Of a DNA stretch of 64,000 bases, positions 43,463-51,805 are shown piece by piece. Each line of letters begins with the position of its first letter. The stretch's first letter is position 1. The notes beneath the pieces were generated by a model. That model was not told the DNA's origin and did no database searches. It saw nothing but the letters and a program-made list of their open reading frames with translations. A program made the translations under genes and the position numbers. This DNA comes from Oscillibacter sp. ER4 (GTDB lineage: Bacteria > Bacillota > Clostridia > Oscillospirales > Oscillospiraceae), in the NCBI RefSeq assembly GCF_000765235.1, contig NZ_JPJG01000033.1:22332-86331 (forward strand). Reading direction: 5' to 3'.

Positions 43463-44602
43463 TTAATCGCCAAACCGCTCAGCAGCGTCTTTGTAAACAG
43501 TAATACTTTCTTCCACTCTCACTTTTTCGCTGCGAATATGGAAGTAGTTACGCAGAACGCGCTTCAGTTCCGGGTTTTCCACCTTGCGGGGCAGCAGGCT
43601 GATGAACATTTCGTCGTAGCTTCCATACAGAACGCCGCCCCGATTGTAGGTCTGCCATGTCACCGTAGGCTTGCGACCCTCCGGGTCTTTAGCCAGATCA
43701 AAGAGCCACCGCTCATCCAGATCCACATAGCGTTCAATCATAAACCTTGTGTCATAGGTTCCATAGCTGTAATAACCCCAAAAAATCAGAGCGATCATTC
43801 CATCCGGGCCCAAGCGTTCATAGGTCCAGCCTTCTGGATAACAGCGGTAATGGAGCATTCCCAGCGCATGGAACAAATAGTCTTTTTGCGGCGTATCCAG
43901 AAGGGGCGAATAGGTTTCATACACCTGCTCTTTGGGCTGGGTGATGATCGCATTCATAAAGACCGGGATCATCCAGCTGCCGCCGTAGCGTTCATTCAGC
44001 TCATCAGCCAGTGCCTGCAATCGTTCATCCGGGTTGCGGATCAGGGATGCGGTCAGCACCACAGCGGGAATTTTCTCTTTTTCCTTGGGTGTGGCATCCC
44101 AAATCCGAAGTCCGTCTGTAATCCACCAGGAGGTGCAATCATCATCAGGATAAACAGGCGCGCGTTTCAGCTGGGCGATCCGCTGGGTGTTTTCCGCAAG
44201 AAAACGGTACACCTCCAGCATTTTGGGCGAGGCTTTCCCCAGCATCAAATGGAAACAGAAATTCAGTTGTTCGATTTCCAGTGGTTTTGTGTCCCCCTCG
44301 TCCAGCAGTTGGGATAGGGTCTTTAAGATGACCGGGGCGATCTGCTCCGATACACAGTCGGAGCAGGCATCTGACATGATATTGCTGCCCATCCATTTGC
44401 CCTTGACCAGTTTGGCCCACAGTGGGGCAGCAGGGGCATACTCCAGCTGCGCCAAAGCCTTCTGAGCAGCCGTTTTGCACTTGCCTTTTTCTGTATTCAC
44501 AAGCTGGAACAGCAGTTCGCCGTTTGCTTCATCCTTGCCCAGCTCCAAAATGGCCTGTTCTCGCTTTACGCCCTTGGGGGGCAGTTGTTCCAAAGTCATC
44601 AT
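43463..44602 (-). CDS. HEAT-like helical repeat protein
   Basis: 379 residues. The N-terminus (MMTLEQLPPKGVKREQAILE) runs into helical repeats (GELLFQLVNTEKGKCKTAAQ, AAPLWAKLVKG, APVILKTLSQLLDEG) and a large aromatic central part with YPEGWTYERLGPDGMIALIF. The first 22 codons lie in a 151-base direct repeat; a second, truncated copy of the same start lies at 45439-45362. HEAT-type proteins are common in immunity arrays. Specific function unknown. Confidence 0.72.
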   Translation of the reverse strand: MMTLEQLPPKGVKREQAILELGKDEANGELLFQLVNTEKGKCKTAAQKALAQLEYAPAAPLWAKLVKGKWMGSNIMSDACSDCVSEQIAPVILKTLSQLLDEGDTKPLEIEQLNFCFHLMLGKASPKMLEVYRFLAENTQRIAQLKRAPVYPDDDCTSWWITDGLRIWDATPKEKEKIPAVVLTASLIRNPDERLQALADELNERYGGSWMIPVFMNAIITQPKEQVYETYSPLLDTPQKDYLFHALGMLHYRCYPEGWTYERLGPDGMIALIFWGYYSYGTYDTRFMIERYVDLDERWLFDLAKDPEGRKPTVTWQTYNRGGVLYGSYDEMFISLLPRKVENPELKRVLRNYFHIRSEKVRVEESITVYKDAAERFGD

Positions 44603-44687
44603 TCATTTTCTCCTATCCCACAATGGTGGTTTCCTTGATGGCCAGATTGTCGTAATCCATGGCGATCAGTTTCCCGGCGGCCTCCGG
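44537..44687 (-). repeat. Direct repeat, left copy (151 bp)
   Basis: About 151 bases here match 45374-45524 at a constant offset of 837 with a modest number of mismatches and no gaps. This copy contains the true start of the HEAT-like gene (44602-44537) and a remnant of the last ~25 codons of the gene at 45450-46037 (residues such as LIAMDYDNLAIKETTIVG). See the matching copy for the reciprocal arrangement. Confidence 0.85.
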
Positions 44688-44714
44688 CTCAGCGGATGGA
44701 GCGGCCGCATATAC

Positions 44715-45359
44715 TTACTGCTTTTCCTGGCAAAATTCTTTCACATAATCGTATATGCTCTTTATCCCGCCATCAGTTACTGTATTAAATAGGCCATAAG
44801 GTTCGTTTTCCAGCTCCTTTTCTGCAAGGAGCATTGCCTGGCGGAAATTCCCTTCCGCGATTTCACACAGTACGACATTCAGTCGTGCGGTCGGCGCAGT
44901 ATCATGGAGAATCTCTGCTTTGAAGTCGGAGACTGTGCTGCAGCGGCTATGATGGTCTTGAATGGACTTGTTAAACCGACAAAACGCCTCATTCATGACC
45001 AAGGTTGCTGCATCCACTGTGGGGACAGGTAGTTCCATTTCCTCGATGATATGAGCGGAAGGGGAATGTGCCGCTGTGATATGGAAACTAAATGGTTTCT
45101 TCCGGGCTACCTCACCCATTTCATATACATCCCAAAAGACATTGTCAATGACGCATGGCTTTACGGAAACGACTGCTCTTATGGCAGTCCCACACCTGAC
45201 AGGGGGCGCTGATAGAAACACTTCATATAAGAAATCACCCAGAACCTTATAGGCACAGTCTGAAACCACTTTGAAGCCATGCTCTCTGGCAATTACTTTT
45301 GTGTTTTTTGAAATCATCGCGCTTAATTCCTTGACTGCCTTCTGCTCCTGCCGTGTCAT
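44715..45359 (-). CDS. Unrecognised protein inserted between repeats
   Basis: About 214 residues from ATG 45359 (GAGGTGG ribosome site); the frame to 45443 starts in the repeat. Helical N-terminus (EQKAVKELSAMISKNTKVIA), beta-rich middle (AIRAVVSVKPCVIDNVFWDV) and helical end (GNFRQAMLLAEKELENEPYG). The first part recalls DUF-type proteins with a small alpha/beta fold but no family was identified. The gene lies exactly between two 151-base direct repeats, implying it was acquired as a unit. It is AT-richer than its surroundings. Confidence 0.7.
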   Translation of the reverse strand: MTRQEQKAVKELSAMISKNTKVIAREHGFKVVSDCAYKVLGDFLYEVFLSAPPVRCGTAIRAVVSVKPCVIDNVFWDVYEMGEVARKKPFSFHITAAHSPSAHIIEEMELPVPTVDAATLVMNEAFCRFNKSIQDHHSRCSTVSDFKAEILHDTAPTARLNVVLCEIAEGNFRQAMLLAEKELENEPYGLFNTVTDGGIKSIYDYVKEFCQEKQ

Positions 45360-45373
45360 GCTATTTCCACCTC

Positions 45374-45524
45374 GCCCAGCTCCAAAATGGCCTGTTCTCG
45401 CTTTGCGCCCTTGGGAGGCAGTTGTTCCAAAGCTACCATTCATTTTCTCCTATCCCACAATGGCGGTTTCCTTGACGGCCAGATTGTCGTAATTCATGGC
45501 GATCAGCTTCTCGGCGGCCTCTGG
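45374..45524 (-). repeat. Direct repeat, right copy (151 bp)
   Basis: Matches 44537-44687. This copy contains the true end of the gene at 45450-46037 (LIAMNYDNLAVKETAIVG) and a remnant of the start of the HEAT-like gene: an ATG at 45439 opens a 25-codon frame with LEQLPPKGAKREQAILELG that ends in TAG at about 45362. Together the repeats show that a block was inserted at a former junction of these two genes and duplicated it. Confidence 0.85.
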
Positions 45525-46037
45525 GGTACACATGAACCAAGTACTCACGCCCCAGGCGTCCATCCTTGTAACGGTGAAAAAGTCGGTTTGGGCAGAAGTA
45601 GGTTCTCTTGCGTCAATATAGTAGTCGGAGTAGAGATACACCAGGTCCACCTCCCGCTCCGGCAGCCACTTGGCCCGGCGCGCACGGGGCTTTCCGCTTT
45701 TCAGAGTCTTTTCTCTGGGGTTCTCAAACCACGCCAACTCCTTGAGCTTGAGACCGGTGAAGGTATCCATCAGCCGTTGGGCAATCTCCCGGTGAGTAAA
45801 CACCCCACAGTTCCAGGAGCCCATTAACCATGTCTGTATAAAGTCACCCACCTTGCTGCCGGGGGCGGGCGGCCCGTAGACGCTCTCATCCGCCCACATG
45901 ACCTCTATCTTTTCACATTGGTCTGGCCGGGGGCAGGATTTCTTATCGCCATAGCGGTACATGATATTCACATAGCCGAAGTCCTTGCCGGTTCGGTCAT
46001 GACCAACGGCTTCTACTTTATAGGCAGTGATCGACAT
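45450..46037 (-). CDS. Unrecognised immunity-array protein
   Basis: About 195 residues from ATG 46037 (GGAGGTGG ribosome site). Beta-rich N-terminus (MSITAYKVEAVGHDRTGKDF, YVNIMYRYGDKKSC) and a basic central region (NPREKTLKSGKPRARRAKW). C-terminus EAAEKLIAMNYDNLAVKETA. It looks soluble. No family recognised. Its last 75 bases are part of the 151-base direct repeat. Confidence 0.68.
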   Translation of the reverse strand: MSITAYKVEAVGHDRTGKDFGYVNIMYRYGDKKSCPRPDQCEKIEVMWADESVYGPPAPGSKVGDFIQTWLMGSWNCGVFTHREIAQRLMDTFTGLKLKELAWFENPREKTLKSGKPRARRAKWLPEREVDLVYLYSDYYIDAREPTSAQTDFFTVTRMDAWGVSTWFMCTPEAAEKLIAMNYDNLAVKETAIVG

Positions 46038-46423
46038 TGCAGTTCCACCTCCTGAGCCAGTACAAATCCGCACAACCCAAGGGAAGAATCAATGACAAAT
46101 ACCCGGATGCGCTCCCGTTCCATGCGTTTCCGCAGTTCCTCGATGCTGCAGCAGGCGGGAAAGCTGTAAGAGATGGTCACGCCCAGCAGGTCTTTGTACT
46201 GCTGGAAAAACCCGTCCACGGTGATCTCGTCCATACCGAAGAGGATGTTGTCCTGGATCACATTCTCAAACCAGTGGGCCAGCAGGCCGGTAAAGCGAAC
46301 GGCTACTTTCTCTCCGGCCTCGGTCCGGGTATCCATGTGCAGGGTCTTAGCTTCAAAGTCAGCGCAGCAGCGCAGGACTCTGTTGTCGTGCAGATTGTCA
46401 AAGGATTGAATTACCATACTCAT
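46013..46423 (-). CDS. Unrecognised immunity-array protein
   Basis: About 136 residues from ATG 46423, overlapping the upstream stop as ATGA. Sequence: MVIQSFDNLHDNRVLRCCAD, then EKVAVRFTGLLAHWFENVIQ and FFQQYKDLLGVTISYSFPAC. A beta-barrel-like small domain with a helix is plausible. Its 3' end overlaps the next gene by 25 bases, indicating tight coupling. No family recognised. Confidence 0.65.
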   Translation of the reverse strand: MSMVIQSFDNLHDNRVLRCCADFEAKTLHMDTRTEAGEKVAVRFTGLLAHWFENVIQDNILFGMDEITVDGFFQQYKDLLGVTISYSFPACCSIEELRKRMERERIRVFVIDSSLGLCGFVLAQEVELQCRSLPIK

Positions 46424-46962
46424 GCCAACTCTGCGTCCAGTATCTGGACTGGTTTTCCTTTCTCGTTCACATAGTAAAGGGCGATATAGTCGATGCCGTC
46501 CCGCTTGACCTGTTCCCACGGCATCCGTTCACCGTTGAGCAGTTCCACGGTATCCGCTTCATCCGGTTCGAAGTCTTCTTTTTCGTCCTCGTAGTCCACG
46601 CTGTATCCCAGCTCCAGCACCAGCTTGGAGGCGGGGATCTCATACCGCTTGAGGGGACGGTGTTCCAGCTCGGATGGATCATGTTCATCGCAGAACATAT
46701 TGTCATAGCCATGTCGCCCGCCGTCGAAGATGACGAACTCCTCGCCGCTCTCCGGGTCACGGGCTGTCACCAGTCCGGGGGCCACATCGCTATCTACAAT
46801 ATAGGATTGGGACTCTCCTTTCACCGTGAGTAAATCTCCGTAATACCAAACCTCCAGCAGTTCATTGCCAGTGGCAGAACACAATGTCACGGTGGGCAGG
46901 CGTTTCTGCGCCCACTCCTTCACATGGCCGGTGAGCCAGGTGGGATATTTCTCGGTCATCAT
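46420..46962 (-). CDS. Unrecognised acidic immunity-array protein
   Basis: 180 residues, AGGAGTAG ribosome site. It starts MMTEKYPTWLTGHVKEWAQK, has a beta-rich core (ELLEVWYYGDLLTVKGESQS, EFVIFDGGRHGYDNMFCD) and an acidic end (DYEDEKEDFEPDEADTVEL) before IDYIALYYVNEKGKPVQILD. No family recognised. Position and acidity fit an immunity protein. Confidence 0.66.
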   Translation of the reverse strand: MMTEKYPTWLTGHVKEWAQKRLPTVTLCSATGNELLEVWYYGDLLTVKGESQSYIVDSDVAPGLVTARDPESGEEFVIFDGGRHGYDNMFCDEHDPSELEHRPLKRYEIPASKLVLELGYSVDYEDEKEDFEPDEADTVELLNGERMPWEQVKRDGIDYIALYYVNEKGKPVQILDAELA

Positions 46963-46975
46963 AATCTTTCTACTC

Positions 46976-47209
46976 CTATTTCAATTTCAGCACAAATCCC
47001 CAGATACTCACCACGATCAGGAGGACGCCCAGTAGAAAGAACACCACACGCCGGTATCCTCTGCTGTGTCGCTGGGCATCCCGCGTACCAGTGGGGTCGC
47101 AGAGCCAGTTCCAGTTGCGGATCGCCCCAATTAAAATCACGGCCCCGATGAGCACCGAGGCAATGTACCAATGCTCCTGCAAAAATGCTGTGATCTGTTC
47201 GCTGTTCAT
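46976..47209 (-). CDS. Imm17-like membrane immunity protein
   Basis: 77 residues with two membrane spans: WYIASVLIGAVILIGAI (about 14-30) and VVFFLLGVLLIVVSIWGFVL (about 55-74), separated by a short polar loop with RDAQRHSRGYRR. This size and topology match the Imm17 family. Membrane immunity proteins usually protect against pore-forming or membrane-acting toxins. The start overlaps the upstream stop as ATGA. Confidence 0.78.
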   Translation of the reverse strand: MNSEQITAFLQEHWYIASVLIGAVILIGAIRNWNWLCDPTGTRDAQRHSRGYRRVVFFLLGVLLIVVSIWGFVLKLK

Positions 47210-49224
47210 TCTACTTCCTCCTCGCCTTCGTCGTCGCGTATCACCTCATACCATGCTCCATCTTCACCGCGCATCTGCATGGTTCCGTAAGGCAGGTTCA
47301 GAAATCGGATAATGTCCGGGTCGATGCGGCAGATGTCCCGGATATCATAGAAGCCGCAGTGCGACTCGTAGTATTCATCACCTTCGCCGTACACATCGCC
47401 CTCGTCCCCGGAGTAGAAGGCCCAACCGCTCTCCCAACCCATATCCTCGCGCTCGGGGAACAGCCGGTCCATAATCTGCACCTTGCACCCATCCTGGGCG
47501 ACGCGGTCGGAAGCGTAGCAGAACAGAGGGCCGTCCCAGTCGGGAATGACAGCCGGTTTCCCTTCCGCTGCCCGCGCCACGCGCTCCTCGGGGTCATCTG
47601 CAAATTCCGCTTCCAGATACTGTTGATACCGCTCATCCAACAGCTGCTCCACACTCTGACGGATTTCTTCGGTATATGGCAGAAGTAGGTAGGCCGCTTC
47701 TTTTTCCGCAATACTGTTCCAGACGCGGTCTTTGAGCCTGGCCAAGACGATATTCCGGCAGTCCCGGAGGTAGACATAGGGGTTAAAACGGTTGTCCTGG
47801 GCGTACCACTGGGCAAAGCCAGAGCCTCTCCGGTCAAAGAACTGAGTAGACAATTTCCCATCCAGATTATCCAGGATGAACACCCGTAGATCAGGCCCCT
47901 TTCCGGCCCGAACCGCCTCCACCACCTCCCGATGCCGGGAGAGGAATGGGTTACTCAGTTGGCCTCGTTTCATAGCCCAGCCCAGGAAGAAGGCCATCCG
48001 ATTGCAGGCATCCAATTCATCTACTGGCAGGTGAAGTGCCCGGATCTTCTTGATCTGCTCTGCGGCGTTGTCCATTTCCGCCGGGTCGTAGCTGATTTTC
48101 TCCCGGTCTGTGACCACATTGAGCCGGTGCGGATTGATGACCTCCAAGCTCTCGTCCGGGCAGAGGTCCAGCAGGGCATCCGAGCCGTGCTCCAACTTGT
48201 ATTGGATCTCCTCCCGATAGAGGGGAATCACCTGATAGAAGTTGACTTCGTCCCCGTCCGGCAGGCGGCAGAAAAAGGAGTCCGTCCCAAACACACCAGG
48301 GCAGAGTAGGATCTCACCACGCAGCTCCGTGTTCTCCGCGAAGGGGATGCCATCCTCACCCTCATCCAGTGTAGTCCTGGATTCCAGCCCTACCTCCGGG
48401 TCCTCCATGGCGAAGTGGGCGGTGGCCAGCATCATCCGGATGGGCCAGTTCCACCGCTCCTCCCGGCAGTCCGCCTTTGTCAGCCTCCAGTCTTGGGGCA
48501 GGTTGATGAGCAGCTCCGCCCGTTCCAGTTTTTCCTCCCGACGCTCCTCCGGGAAACCCATCCGATGCCGGCTCAGGCCCACAGTAACCAGGGTGTAGTA
48601 GTCATGATCCAGCCGGGGCGGGATGACGGCGATCTCCAACGGGTAATCTGGGTCGCTGTTGTCTGTGAGGAGCTGGGTATAGACACCGAACTGCTGGTCG
48701 ATATGTACTTTCACATGGCCGAGGATGTCATCGTCGGCAGGGGGAATGGTCTCCCGCTGGATGATTTCCTCCCGCTCATTCCAATCCAGTTCCAAGGAAT
48801 TTCCCTCCTCCAGATACTCCTCACAGTCCCGCACCAGCTTTTGGGCATCCGGGTCATCCGGCGCCAGAGCCAGCCAGCGTTTTGCGTACTCGTAGGCGGT
48901 GGCTGCGGAGCTGTATGCCATCAGGCAGGAGTAGCCCATCCGGGCGTTCCAGTAGGGATCGTTCTCACCCTGGGTGCGAACGGACTCCAGTAGATCAATG
49001 GCGTGCCGGAGAAGATCTCCATCTACTTCATCGTTCTCGCCAAGGGCACCGTGGTTACCCAGCACCGCCAGATTGCTGTAGGCTCGGCCCAGTTTTAGCG
49101 TCAGCAGATAATCCCACTCCTGTTCCGGGATGGCTTCGATAGCCTCAATGCATCGGGCAAACTCATCCGCATCATTCCACTTCTCAATCTGCTCCAGCAG
49201 CTCTGCTTTTTCTGCCTGATTCAT
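47206..49224 (-). CDS. Polyimmunity protein: TPR, SUFU, DUF2185-like
   Basis: 672 residues. TPR-like repeats at about 1-140 (EKWNDADEFARCIEAIEAIP, RMGYSCLMAYSSAATAYEYA); a SUFU domain at about 170-390 (DYYTLVTVGLSRHRMGFPEE, NFYQVIPLYREEIQYKLEHG); a helical domain at about 400-560 (AFFLGWAMKRGQLSNPFLSR); and a DUF2185/Imm33-like domain at 570-672 (WESGWAFYSGDEGDVYG). Each module has a counterpart in the 2060-residue protein, but the order differs. SUFU and DUF2185 are known immunity families. GGCGGTG ribosome site. Confidence 0.83.
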   Translation of the reverse strand: MNQAEKAELLEQIEKWNDADEFARCIEAIEAIPEQEWDYLLTLKLGRAYSNLAVLGNHGALGENDEVDGDLLRHAIDLLESVRTQGENDPYWNARMGYSCLMAYSSAATAYEYAKRWLALAPDDPDAQKLVRDCEEYLEEGNSLELDWNEREEIIQRETIPPADDDILGHVKVHIDQQFGVYTQLLTDNSDPDYPLEIAVIPPRLDHDYYTLVTVGLSRHRMGFPEERREEKLERAELLINLPQDWRLTKADCREERWNWPIRMMLATAHFAMEDPEVGLESRTTLDEGEDGIPFAENTELRGEILLCPGVFGTDSFFCRLPDGDEVNFYQVIPLYREEIQYKLEHGSDALLDLCPDESLEVINPHRLNVVTDREKISYDPAEMDNAAEQIKKIRALHLPVDELDACNRMAFFLGWAMKRGQLSNPFLSRHREVVEAVRAGKGPDLRVFILDNLDGKLSTQFFDRRGSGFAQWYAQDNRFNPYVYLRDCRNIVLARLKDRVWNSIAEKEAAYLLLPYTEEIRQSVEQLLDERYQQYLEAEFADDPEERVARAAEGKPAVIPDWDGPLFCYASDRVAQDGCKVQIMDRLFPEREDMGWESGWAFYSGDEGDVYGEGDEYYESHCGFYDIRDICRIDPDIIRFLNLPYGTMQMRGEDGAWYEVIRDDEGEEEVE

Positions 49225-49245
49225 CGTTTCACCGCCTTTTCCGTG

Positions 49246-49524
49246 TCATCCTTTGCCTTTTTTGAAGTGTCCGCTGCCTCGCCAGGTGTTGACTACACAG
49301 GTGAAGATCTGACCGCAGTGCTTGCACCGAATCATATGAGCCATAATTTCGTCTGCCCACCCATCCTCATTCTTTACCTTCTCCAGCGGACAGGTGGATT
49401 CCTCTGCAATCAGTTCAAATTCACCTTGTTCCACCAACTGCTGGATATAGGCAATACAGGCCAGGTAGTCCTTGGGGGCATCAAATTTTCTCCATATTTG
49501 AATGTTTCGGCAGTGCTCGCACAT
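49246..49524 (-). CDS. Zinc-ribbon small protein
   Basis: About 92 residues from ATG 49524, with GGAGGAGG about ten bases upstream. Two cysteine pairs, MCEHCRN at the N-terminus and IRCKHCGQIF near the end, flank a helical part (DYLACIAYIQQLVEQGEFEL), indicating a zinc ribbon. A TWRGSGHFKK tail follows. It resembles small immunity-locus proteins with a zinc finger, but no named family was recognised. Confidence 0.68.
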   Translation of the reverse strand: MCEHCRNIQIWRKFDAPKDYLACIAYIQQLVEQGEFELIAEESTCPLEKVKNEDGWADEIMAHMIRCKHCGQIFTCVVNTWRGSGHFKKGKG

Positions 49525-49555
49525 AATGGATGCCTCCTCCTGTAAACGGTTGTTG

Positions 49556-50398
49556 TCAGCCCTGTATATCAGCGTCAACGGGGCCTTTTTTCAGCGTTCC
49601 ATCCACAGTGATCACATGGCCCCAGAACATATCGTCGTCCTCATACCAGGCGGTAAAACGGCCGCCGGGAGATACTGTAAACTCGGTGAGGAGGATGCGC
49701 CGGGCAAACTCATCCTCGGTGATGGGGTCTTTTTCCGGGTCACGGTCGGCCTGGTCATTGTCCGCCAGCCATTCGTTGGCCTGAGCGGTGAGTTTCTGGG
49801 CAGCCATCGCTCGCAGGGACTTATCCCAGGTTTCCTGGTCTGCCACCAGTTTCTTCATCACATTGGTGACACGGGTCCAGGACGCTTTCTTTTCAATCTC
49901 CACATCCAACGAGATCCGGACTTCTTTTCCCATCCACTTACAGGTCCCCTCGAATATGCTCATCTCACGATCCAGCGTGAGGGTCCCCAGCACTTCGTCC
50001 TCCAGAAGAATCGGCTTTGTGTACTCCGCCCAGATATCCTCCAGTGCTGGACAGGGTACGCCTTCCTCCAGTACCTCCGTGACATACCACTGAGGTTCGT
50101 AGAGGGCATCACCTTTCCAGCCGCGGGCTTTGATCCGGTAGATCTGGCCCTTGGTAAACCGCTTGGAATAGTCGCCGGCGTCCCGTTCCTTGTCCGTCAG
50201 CGGCCAGCTCAGGTAGCATCGACCGGAGATCGCCTGTCCGGTCTGGACATCCGCCATGGCGAGGGCATGGGTATGCGCCGCCCAGTAGGTATCCAGAAAG
50301 GTTTTGTCCGCGCTGACACCGTCCTGAATCAGTACCAGTTTTTCCTCATCTTCTGGGGCGTACAGGGCAATAAAGTCCTTGACCGTTCTCTTTTTCAT
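49556..50398 (-). CDS. DUF2262-family protein, copy B
   Basis: About 280 residues from ATG 50398 (AGGAGAACGCC ribosome site). N-terminal domain with SGRCYLSWPLTDKERDAGDY; C-terminal DUF2262 domain with VLGTLTLDREMSIFEGTCKW, SWTRVTNVMKKLVADQETWD, ITEDEFARRILLTEFTV and RFTAWYEDDDMFWGHVITVD. Same architecture and length as the gene at 39911-40750 but clearly diverged, so the pair probably covers related but different toxins. Confidence 0.8.
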   Translation of the reverse strand: MKKRTVKDFIALYAPEDEEKLVLIQDGVSADKTFLDTYWAAHTHALAMADVQTGQAISGRCYLSWPLTDKERDAGDYSKRFTKGQIYRIKARGWKGDALYEPQWYVTEVLEEGVPCPALEDIWAEYTKPILLEDEVLGTLTLDREMSIFEGTCKWMGKEVRISLDVEIEKKASWTRVTNVMKKLVADQETWDKSLRAMAAQKLTAQANEWLADNDQADRDPEKDPITEDEFARRILLTEFTVSPGGRFTAWYEDDDMFWGHVITVDGTLKKGPVDADIQG

Positions 50399-50408
50399 GG
50401 CGTTCTCC

Positions 50409-51791
50409 TTACGCAAATACCTGCTGGTATTTCTCTTTCAGTTCCTTGGGCGCTGTCTTGATGACCTTGCTGCCGCCGTTTTCAGAGGCTGTGCCCCAGA
50501 TGGCCCAGAGCAGGCTCTGCCAAGCGATGGCTCGGAATTTCGGGTCCTTGTCCTCTTCCGGCAGGAGATAAGCGGAAAAGCGGCGCTTGACTGTCAGCAG
50601 CGCATCCAGGCTTTCCGCATTGGCAATCAGGCTGCGGAATTCCTTGGCAGGCTTCAGCCACTGCATGGACAATGCGCCCCGTACCAATACGCCCAGTGTC
50701 CATGCTTGGAAACCGAACTTCTGGATCAAGGCATGAAGGAATTTCTCTTGCAGGGAGGAGTGCTCGTCGTCGCAGAGATCCAAATACTCTGCCACCAGCG
50801 GCGCCCACTGTTCTCCCTCCAGCCCCAGAGCGAACACAGCGAAAGTGCCGGGCATCGCGCAGAACTCATCAGCAAAGTTTTCATAGTACTCATACTCCCG
50901 CATGGCCAGACGAGCGTATCGCTCTATAGCCGGATGCAGATCGGGGTGCTGCACAGCGCAGGCAAAGAGCTGATTGATGCCCTTCTTGGGCAAGCCGGGA
51001 ATGGGCAGATAGATTTTCTCCTTTCCTCTGAATTCCACCGAGTAACTGCGGGGGAATTCCTCCTGCTCCAGCACCGCACACAGGTAGTCCAAGATCTCGG
51101 CATAGCACTCCTCGGTGGAGTCCTTGGCGGTGATTCGGATGGCAGCAAACGCATCATTGGCCGATGCGGTGAAATGCTCCGTCTTACGCTGCTGGATGTC
51201 CTTTGGTAATTTGCCGCTGCCGGCTGTTTTCAGTTGCTTCACCATATCTTGGCGAAGCTGGGAGACCAGGCCGAGGATGTGCTCGGTGGTGAGGGATTCA
51301 AAACTTTGCCCGTACACCGTATGGCAGACCGCCACATAGCAGGCAAAGCGCAGCAGGCCTTCATCCACATCCTCGGGGCGCAATTCCGGCCACACGGTGC
51401 AGGGTGGAAAGACGGTAAAGCCATCATCCCGCTCTCCCACAAGGAAGAACCGCTCCTGCACCTGCTTTTCTATGTATTTCTCCAATGTATAGCGGATCTC
51501 CTGCCAGCCCACCAACCGCCGCAGGGCATCGCAGAATATAACAGCTTCCTCATAGGGAAATCCCTTCAAAGGCAGTTTGGACAGATACCGATCCAACAGC
51601 TGGCTGGGAAGAAAGGGTGTCCCGTTGTGATTTCGCACCACGGTCGGGTAGGCGGAGTGATTTTCACGAGCGGTTCCGTTCAGCACATCCTGAATGCAGA
51701 GATCCGCCTCCGCCAGCACCTCCGGGGAAGTGTCCGGCTTGTGGATCAGATAGTAGCGGTCATGTACGCCATCACGCTTTGGCAAACTCAT
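50409..51791 (-). CDS. DUF6138-like protein
   Basis: 460 residues, GAGGAGACC ribosome site. Mostly helical with an early HDRYYLIHKPDTSPEVLAEA, a middle HFTASANDAFAAIRITAKDS and a long C-terminal part including MPGTFAVFALGLEGEQWAPL and VDDEHSSLQEKFLHALI-like spacing (here LCDDEHSSLQEKFLHALIQK). I associate this with DUF6138, a family of large immunity-locus proteins. Function unknown. Second gene after the leader. Confidence 0.6.
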   Translation of the reverse strand: MSLPKRDGVHDRYYLIHKPDTSPEVLAEADLCIQDVLNGTARENHSAYPTVVRNHNGTPFLPSQLLDRYLSKLPLKGFPYEEAVIFCDALRRLVGWQEIRYTLEKYIEKQVQERFFLVGERDDGFTVFPPCTVWPELRPEDVDEGLLRFACYVAVCHTVYGQSFESLTTEHILGLVSQLRQDMVKQLKTAGSGKLPKDIQQRKTEHFTASANDAFAAIRITAKDSTEECYAEILDYLCAVLEQEEFPRSYSVEFRGKEKIYLPIPGLPKKGINQLFACAVQHPDLHPAIERYARLAMREYEYYENFADEFCAMPGTFAVFALGLEGEQWAPLVAEYLDLCDDEHSSLQEKFLHALIQKFGFQAWTLGVLVRGALSMQWLKPAKEFRSLIANAESLDALLTVKRRFSAYLLPEEDKDPKFRAIAWQSLLWAIWGTASENGGSKVIKTAPKELKEKYQQVFA

Positions 51792-51805
51792 GGCAAGGTC
51801 TCCTC

